Positions 54,201-63,200 of a DNA stretch of 64,000 nucleotides are shown here, piece by piece. The notes under the pieces were generated by a model. That model saw only the letters and a program-made list of their open reading frames with translations, was not told the origin of the DNA and made no database searches. Made by a program: the position numbers and the translations under genes. The stretch comes from an uncultured Clostridia bacterium (GTDB lineage: Bacteria; Bacillota; Clostridia; Christensenellales; Borkfalkiaceae). The stretch is from positions 1 through 64,000 of the forward strand of contig CANPZD010000001.1 in the NCBI GenBank assembly GCA_947589085.1, written 5' to 3'. Every line of letters begins with the position of its first letter. Position 1 is the stretch's first letter.

Positions 54201-57200
54201 TCGCGGGACTTGCGCTCAAGGGCGAAGCGGATCTGGATTTTAATACGCTGAACGTTCAGGCCGCGCTCACGCTTTCCTATAAAAACGCCTCCAAAGAGAT
54301 CGATATCCTCTATACGCAGGGCGATATTCTGCTCGGCGTCGACAATCTCCGCCTCGCCGTGAACGCGGAGGAGGCCATGGCGCTTCTCTCCGACGCTCTT
54401 GGATTGGAGGGGAGCGGATTGGAGACGGAAGCGCTTCTATCCGCGCTGTTCGGCATGAACTTCTCCGAGCTGATCCCCGAGCTGTGGGAATCCGACGGCA
54501 CTCTGCACATCGCGGTCTCGAGCGGCAAACTGCTCGGACTTTTCGGCGTGAAATTCGATCTCGGCGATCTTCGCCTTGCCCTCGGAGAGGACGGCGTAAC
54601 GGTCAAGCTCGGCGCTGCCGCGATCGCGCTTTCCGCGGGGAAAGCGTTTACGCCGGAGACCGGAGACTATCTCGACGTCACGGATTACGCCAAGGCGGTG
54701 CTTTCCCTCGTCAAGAGCGAGGCGATGAAGATCGGCGTTTCCTATGCGGGCGAAAAACTTTCCGTTTCGGGCGAGCTTGTCGCGGTGCCCGCCGCAAAGA
54801 GCGCAAAGGGCGACTTTACCCTCACATACGACGGCACGGAACATAAACTCGGCATTTTCATTCTGCCGGAGAAAGATCTCTATCTCGACCTTGACGGGAT
54901 CAAAGTGCGCGCAAATCTCAACGACGCGCTCACCCTTGTCAAATCGCTTCTTTCCAAGGAAAAGAACGCTGCGGAACCCATGGCGCTCGATCTCACCGAG
55001 GAGGAAGCGGACCTTCTGGAACGCATTCTGTCCTTCGACATCGCGACGCTGTTCAGTCTCACGGAGACGGAAGATACGCTCACGCTCATCGTACAGGCGG
55101 ACAAGATCCTGAGCGTGCTCGGACTCGGCTTCGAGATCGGCGAAGCGCAAATCGATTTGCAAAAGACCGGCAAGATCGGCGTAACTTTGCTGGGCGGCGA
55201 TCTCTCCGCCTCCGTCGAGGGCGGCGAAGCGATCGAGATCGGCGTGCCGGAAGGCTATGTAGACGTGATCGTCTATGTGCAATATCTGCTCGATCTCTTC
55301 GATCAGCGTACGGTTGACGTGCGGCTGGGATACGACGGTGAAAATCTCGACCTGCGCGGCTCGGTGTCGATCGATACCGAAACCCGCGTTCTCAAAGGGG
55401 AGCTTACGCTCGTATATAAAGGTTCCGTGCGCGCGGCGTCGTTCTTCTACCGCGAGAAAGTGCTCTACCTCGAAATGGGCGACTACAAGCTCAAGGCGGA
55501 TACGACCGCCGCGCTCGTCATGCTCGCCTCCTACCTCGGGTTCTCGGAGACGGAAGGCGCGGACTATGAAACGCTCGCCAAGGTATTTTCTTTCGACTTC
55601 GAGGGGCTTGTAAGTCTCTCGGAAAACGAGAGCCGGGATATGCTCACCGTGCTGATCAAGGGGAATGAACTCCTCGCGCAGCTCGGTCTCGATCTCGACC
55701 TCGGCAACGTGGCCGTTCAGCTCGGCAAGGGATATCTCCATGCCGAAGTCAAGGGCGCGACCGTGGAAGCGGCGGGAAGTTCGATGCCCGTCGTCGTGCC
55801 GGAGTTTGAGGGATATATCGACGTCACGGACTATGTGGACGTTCTCTCCGGCATCTTCAAGCAAAGCGCATTGCAGATCGCGATCGGCTACGAAAAAGAC
55901 GGTACAAAAATCGACGGAAATGTCTTTTTGGATATTCACGGCAAGCGCGTCTCCGCAGATCTGCGGGTCGCCGCGAACGGCGAGAGCTTTACGCTCGGCC
56001 TTGCCTATCTGAGAGAAAACGGCGCTCCCGTTCTCTATCTCGATCTCGACGGGGCGAAGATCAAGCTCGACGTCGATCAGCTTGTCTCCCTCCTTCGCGG
56101 CGAACCCGAAAAGATCTCGACCTTCTCGGCGATCGCGTTGGAGAGCGTTCCGCAAACAACTGCGCTCTCCGCGGAAACGAAGAACAAACTCGCCGATCTC
56201 CTCGATAAACTTCTCTCGCTCAACCTCGACTCGTATTTCTCCCTCGACCTTTCCGAGGACGGAAACGCGCTGACCCTTGTCGCAAAGGGGACGGAACTCA
56301 TCGAAAAGCTGTTCGGCACCGTCGAGATCTTCGGGAAAGAAATCAAGCTCGGGAATATCCGCTTTACCGTTTCAAAGGGGCAAAACGGGGAGAAAGACCG
56401 CATCGATCTCTCCGCCCTCGGCGCAACGCTCAAACTCACGGGCATTTCCGCGGAGGAATATCCCGCACTCTCGGATCCGGAAAGCTATGCGGACGCAGCC
56501 GTCTATCTCGGGTATCTCAAAGAACTGTTCGCAAACGATGTGCTTCGCCTTACGATCGAGGATCTTACCTTTGCGCTCGGCGGAAAAGAGATCGGCATAA
56601 GCGGCGCGATCGATCTTGCGAAGGATCTTTCCGTCGTCGGCGGCAACCTGACTCTCACCCTCGGCGAAAAGGCGATCGCGCTGTCGCTCTACTATGAAAA
56701 GGCGGAAAAGATCGTCTACTTCGGCGTGGGCGGGGTGAAGATCCGTGCAAGCGTCGAGGAGATCAAGGCGCTCGTCGAACGCATCAAAAATTTCGGCAAA
56801 GATCAGACCGCGGGCATTGCCTTGGCAAGCCTGAGCTTCGGTCTCTTCGGCGTTGCGGAGGGGGACGGCGTTCTCGACCTTACCCTCGACGGCGCAGGAC
56901 TTCTCAAACTTCTCGGAGTCGATTTCGACCTCGGGGACGTCTCTCTCAGCGTGAAGAAAGGATCGCTCGGCGTCGATATTACGGGAGGGAAGTTCGGCCT
57001 GAAAGCCGCTCTTACCGCCGGAGATACGGTCGCATTCGAAGCGGACAAATCCTCTTATATCGCAATTCTCGACTATGTGAATTACGCGCTGGATCTCTTT
57101 GAGAAACCCGCGCTCAACGTTGAGATATCTTACCGGGGCGAGGCGCTCACCGTGCTCGGCGACGTCACCTTCGATCTCAAAAACAAGACGGCGGAGGGAA

Positions 57201-60200
57201 CGCTTGCGCTCTCGCACGGGGAAACCCGGAAACAAGTCGGCTTTGTCTATCTGGACGGGACGATGTATATCGATCTCGGCGAAAAATTCAAATTCAAAGC
57301 GAAAACGACTTCCGCCGCGCTGATGCTCGCCGCGTACCTCGGCTTCTCGGGCAAGGACGATCTTCCCGCACAGGAGATCGAGGATCTCTTCGGCGACCTG
57401 TTCGAGAGCTTCGATTCGCTCGTTTCGCTCAAAGAGGGAGACGGCGCGCTCGATATTCTCATCGACGGCACCGCGCTTCTTGAAAAACTCGGCATGAAGC
57501 TGGGGAATTTCAAGCTGGGCGACATCGGCGTCGAGATCAAGGAGGGCGGACTCGTGCTCGGCCTGCTTGGGGCACAGATCGTTCTCACGGGCGGCGAAAC
57601 GGTCGACATTCCCGGAGAAGAGGAACTTGCCGGCTATACCGATCTTTCAAAGTACGTCGATACCGTTGCGGATATCTTCAAGAGCGGATATCTCGATCTG
57701 TCCGTCTCCTATTCGGACAACGCAAAAGACGAACTTACGGTCACGGGACATCTTCGTCTCGCCGTCAAAGAAAAGGCGGCGCGCGCGGATCTCACCGTTG
57801 CAAGAGGCACGACGAAGATCCGAATCGGCGTCGTCTATGAAGAGGGGATGCTCTATCTCGATCTCGACGGCGCGAAACTCAAGGTGGATCCCGCCCGGGC
57901 CGTGGAATTCATCCGGGGACTTCTCGCAAAAGACGCCGAACCCGCCGCGATTGCGCAGATCTCCATGCCCGCCGTCATGGCGCTCGACGAACCCGCTCCG
58001 ATCGGACTTTCCGCGGCGCAGAAAGAAAAACTCGCCGATCTTCTCGAAACGCTCTTCACCCTCGAATTAGATCGCTTTTTCACCGTCACCGAAGAAGGCG
58101 ACGCGCTCTCCGTGGTCGTGGCGGGGACCGAACTTCTTCGCAAGCTCACGGGCAAAGACCTCGACCTCGGCAGCGTGAAGATCGAAGTCACGGCGAGCAC
58201 ATACACCGATCAGGGCGAGATCGACGCGTGCGGCACGCTCACACTGACCGCCCTCGGCGCAACGCTCAAACTCACGGGCATTTCGGCGGAGGAATATCCC
58301 GCGCTCTCGGATCCGGAGAGCTATGCGGACGCAGCCGTCTATCTCGGGTATCTCAAAGAACTGTTCGCAAACGATGTGCTTCGCCTTACGATCGAGGATC
58401 TTACCTTTGCGCTCGGCGGAAAAGAGATCGGCATAAGCGGCGCGATCGATCTTGCGAAGGATCTTTCCGTCGTCGGCGGCAACCTGACTCTCACCCTCGG
58501 CGAAAAGGCGATCGCGCTGTCGCTCTACTATGAAAAGGCGGAAAAGATCGTCTACTTCGGCGTGGGCGGGGTGAAGATCCGTGCAAGCGTCGAGGAGATC
58601 AAGGCGCTCGTCGAACGCATCAAAAATTTCGGCAAAGATCAGACCGCGGGCATTGCCTTGGCAAGCCTGAGCTTCGGTCTCTTCGGCGTTGCGGAGGGGG
58701 ACGGCGTTCTCGACCTTACCCTCGACGGCGCAGGACTTCTCAAACTTCTCGGAGTCGATTTCGACCTCGGGGACGTCTCTCTCAGCGTGAAGAAAGGATC
58801 GCTCGGCGTCGATATTACGGGAGGGAAGTTCGGCCTGAAAGCCGCTCTTACCGCCGGAGATACGGTCGCATTCGAAGCGGACAAATCCTCTTATATCGCA
58901 ATTCTCGACTATGTGAATTACGCGCTGGATCTCTTTGAGAAACCCGCGCTCAACGTTGAGATATCTTACCGGGGCGAGGCGCTCACCGTGCTCGGCGACG
59001 TCACCTTCGATCTCAAAAACAAGACGGCGGAGGGAACGCTTGCGCTCTCGCACGGGGAAACCCGGAAACAAGTCGGCTTTGTCTATCTGGACGGGACGAT
59101 GTATATCGATCTCGGCGAAAAATTCAAATTCAAAGCGAAAACGACTTCCGCCGCGCTGATGCTCGCCGCGTACCTCGGCTTCTCGGGCAAGGACGATCTT
59201 CCCGCACAGGAGATCGAGGATCTCTTCGGCGACCTGTTCGAGAGCTTCGATTCGCTCGTTTCGCTCAAAGAGGGAGACGGCGCGCTCGATATTCTCATCG
59301 ACGGCACCGCGCTTCTTGAAAAACTCGGCATGAAGCTGGGGAATTTCAAGCTGGGCGACATCGGCGTCGAGATCAAGGAGGGCGGACTCGTGCTCGGCCT
59401 GCTTGGGGCACAGATCGTTCTCACGGGCGGCGAAACGGTCGACATTCCCGGAGAAGAGGAACTTGCCGGCTATACCGATCTTTCAAAGTACGTCGATACC
59501 GTTGCGGATATCTTCAAGAGCGGATATCTCGATCTGTCCGTCTCCTATTCGGACAACGCAAAAGACGAACTTACGGTCACGGGACATCTTCGTCTCGCCG
59601 TCAAAGAAAAGGCGGCGCGCGCGGATCTCACCGTTGCAAGAGGCACGACGAAGATCCGAATCGGCGTCGTCTATGAAGAGGGGATGCTCTATCTCGATCT
59701 CGACGGCGCGAAACTCAAGGTGGATCCCGCCCGGGCCGTGGAATTCATCCGGGGACTTCTCGCAAAAGACGCCGAACCCGCCGCGATTGCGCAGATCTCC
59801 ATGCCCGCCGTCATGGCGCTCGACGAACCCGCTCCGATCGGACTTTCCGCGGCGCAGAAAGAAAAACTCGCCGATCTTCTCGAAACGCTCTTCACCCTCG
59901 AATTAGATCGCTTTTTCACCGTCACCGAAGAAGGCGACGCGCTCTCCGTGGTCGTGGCGGGGACCGAACTTCTTCGCAAGCTCACGGGCAAAGACCTCGA
60001 CCTCGGCAGCGTGAAGATCGAAGTCACGGCGAGCACATACACCGATCAGGGCGAGATCGACGCGTGCGGCACGCTCACACTGACCGCCCTCGGCGCAACG
60101 ATCGCGTTCACCGACGGAGAGGCGTTCGAGCCGCTCGGCGACGCCGAAAAGGCGGAGTACGCCGATATCATGCAATACGTCGAGTGGGCGGCGGATATCT

Positions 60201-63200
60201 TTGCGGCAGAGGCAAAGCGTATCGACGTCACCCTTTCGGCGGGCGATCTCACCGTAAAACTCGGATTGGATACCGTCGAAAGCGGCGCGTTCCTCAAGGG
60301 AACGATCCGGCTTTCCTACCGCAGCGCGGCGGATAAGACGTTCGTCTTTGTCTACAACAAGGAGGACGGCTATCTCTATCTCGATCTCGACAATATTCTC
60401 GTCAAGGCAAAGACGGAGGATATCGTCCAACTCTTCAAGAGCCTGTTTGCGTCGCTGTCCGGAAAGGAAGCGAACGGGAATGAGCGGATCGCCCTCGGCT
60501 ATGCCGCGGCAATCATTGCGGAAGCGGACGAACTTTCCTTCGGGGTATTCTCGCTGCAGCTTGCGGATGGCGCGCTCGGACTTGCCGTGAGCGGCGATGC
60601 GATCATGTCGCTGCTCGGCGAAAAGGTACAGTCGCTGCTCGGCGAAAAGCTCTCTCTCGAGGAGATCTCCGTCACCGTTTCCGAGCAGAAGTTCTCGGTG
60701 GGGGCGGATCTCACCGCGGGCGGCAAGGCGATCTCGCTCGGCGCGGACGTCTCGAAAGGAACGATGTTCTCGCTGTCCGAAGAGGAAACGCGCGCGCTTG
60801 CGGAATACATCGACGTTTTCAAATACGGCAGAATGGTCAAATCGCTGTTCACCGACTTTACGACGTTGCAGGCGGACGTGACCGCCACCGTCGGCGGGCG
60901 CGACCTTTCCGTCACGCTCAAATTCAACAGAGATTTCACCATGGCGCAGGGCACGCTCTCCATCGGTTCCCTGCATCTCGACCTCGTCTATGCGCTCGAA
61001 AGCCGCAAGGACGCCGAGGGGAACGACGTTCTTCTCTACGTTAAGATCGGCGAGAATATCAAGCTTATGGCGAACGTTTCGGAGGCGATCCGGCTCATCA
61101 AATCCGCGATGCCCGCCGCGATCGCGCTGACGGCCGAGGAAATGAACACGCTGGAACGGCTGCTGAATCTCAACTTCGGCGAGATCGTCAAGCTCAAAGA
61201 GACGGTTTCCGAGAGCGGCGATGCGCTGCAAGTCACGCTTGCTTCGACGCAGCTCTTCGAAGCGCTCGGCATCGATCTCCGGCTCGGCCAAGTCGATCTC
61301 GTCATCGAAGACGGACAGATCACGCTCCGGCTTCCGGACAAGGGAAATGTGAATGTCGCGATCTACGGCACTTCGCGCGGCGCTTCCATCGAAAAACCCG
61401 CCGATTACAAGGATATCACGCCGATCGTCGCGCGGCTGTGCGAGCTGATCGAGGCGCGGGCAATCGAATTCTCCGGCTCGCTTGCATTCGGCGAAACGTC
61501 GGTCAACATCGAACAGGGGATCGTGACATGGAAGGAAGGCGAGGACCGCAAGTTCTATCTCAAGGGTTCGCTCGGCGACTTTGTTCTCGAACTTCTCATT
61601 GAGGGCGATCATGCCAAGTTGAAGATCGGCAATTTCGGCATAGAGTTTGGCTTCTCGGAGATCGACGATCTCATCAACGCCGTAAAAGATCTCGTCGAAC
61701 GCGTAAAGAGCACGATGAGCAACGTCAAGGCGAACGTCACGGGCACGGCGAGCAAGCAGGAACTCATCGGATCGCTGCAAGGCGTCGTCGACGTGCTCAA
61801 CAAGCTCATCGATATTCTGAAAGGCAGCGAAGAGACCGCCGGCGCCGTTCTGGTTGCGAAAAATGCGTACGAAACGGGCGGCTTGCAGCTTGCGCCTTCT
61901 GCGCTCAAACCCGAAGAACCCGAAAAGGAGCTGATCCTCAATCTTCTTCTCGGCAAGGTCACGATCGGGATCTACGATGAAACAAATTACGAAAACCGCG
62001 GCTTCCTCGGCCTCGGGATCGCGATCGGCGACGCTTCGAAGCCTTCCGTGAAGGCGGATTTCAACACCGCCGTCTATTACGACGAGATCCCGACGCTCAC
62101 GGGCGAATTTTACCGGCTGATGGATTTCGTCGAGCTTCTCGGCTATGCGGGCGACGCGATCGCCCTCGTCGCGGAACCCAATCTCACCGCAAAGGTGGGA
62201 GGGACCGTCCTGTCGACGAATCTCGCAATGTACCCGAACGACGGACTTATCTATCAGATTTCGGGCGACATGGAGTACCGTTCCGGCGGCACGTTCCCGA
62301 TCCGCCTCGATATGGATCAAAATGTCGTCGAGGTGAGCGCCGATCTCTTCGTGCACTTCAAGCTTCTGATCGAGGCGGGCACGCAAAAGACCATGGTGAA
62401 CGACGTTCTGACGGATACGACGCCCAAGAACATCTATCTCGATATCTTCATCACCGACTGCGACCTTTCGGGAGAACAGAACGGGGAGCTTGACTTCTTC
62501 GTTACGATTTCCGAAGTGGGAGAGGGGAATGTCGGCTACGATCCGCTCAAGCTCTATGCGCCGGCCAAGGAGATCCTGACCATTCTCTCGGGTGCGGCCT
62601 CGATCCTCGGACTGGACAGCGTGACGTATCTCAACGAATATCTCATCGCGCCGCTGCTCGACGGCGATATGGTCGCCCGTTTCAGGGGACTGGGCGCGAG
62701 CCTTGTGCCGACCATCCTCGATCTGCTCATCAAAGACGAGGATCCCGCGGAGAACGTCGGCAAGATCGCGAACGGCATTGAGATCCCCGCGGAGGCTTTC
62801 GGTTTGAAATTCGGCGACGTGCAGCTTCGCTTTTCGTCCGAACAGGACGGCGACGCTTCTTTCCTCGCCGCGCTCGGCGTGACGACCTCCAAGGAAGAGG
62901 CGGAGGGCGAAAAGACGTACACCAAGACGACCGATCTCGCCTTCCGTTTCTCGCGCGTTGACTCCGGGGAGAAGAAACCCGCGGATCTTACGGGATTCTT
63001 CGATATCGAAGGCGTCGACGAGCTTCTCATCGCGCTCGGCAGAACGGCGACCCACCTTGCGACGGAAGATGAGGTGATAGCGGGCATCGCCCAAGAAGGG
63101 GAGTACGTTCGCAACGACGTGTTCTTCATCGACGGGAAACTGCACCTTGACCTCTCGATCATCGGCATCAATCTCGAGACGATCGAGATCAACGTGGAAG

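Noticed and set aside
56412..60083. Mobile element or composite transposon
   Set aside because: The duplicated block is coding repeat sequence only, with no transposase, terminal inverted repeats or target-site duplication.
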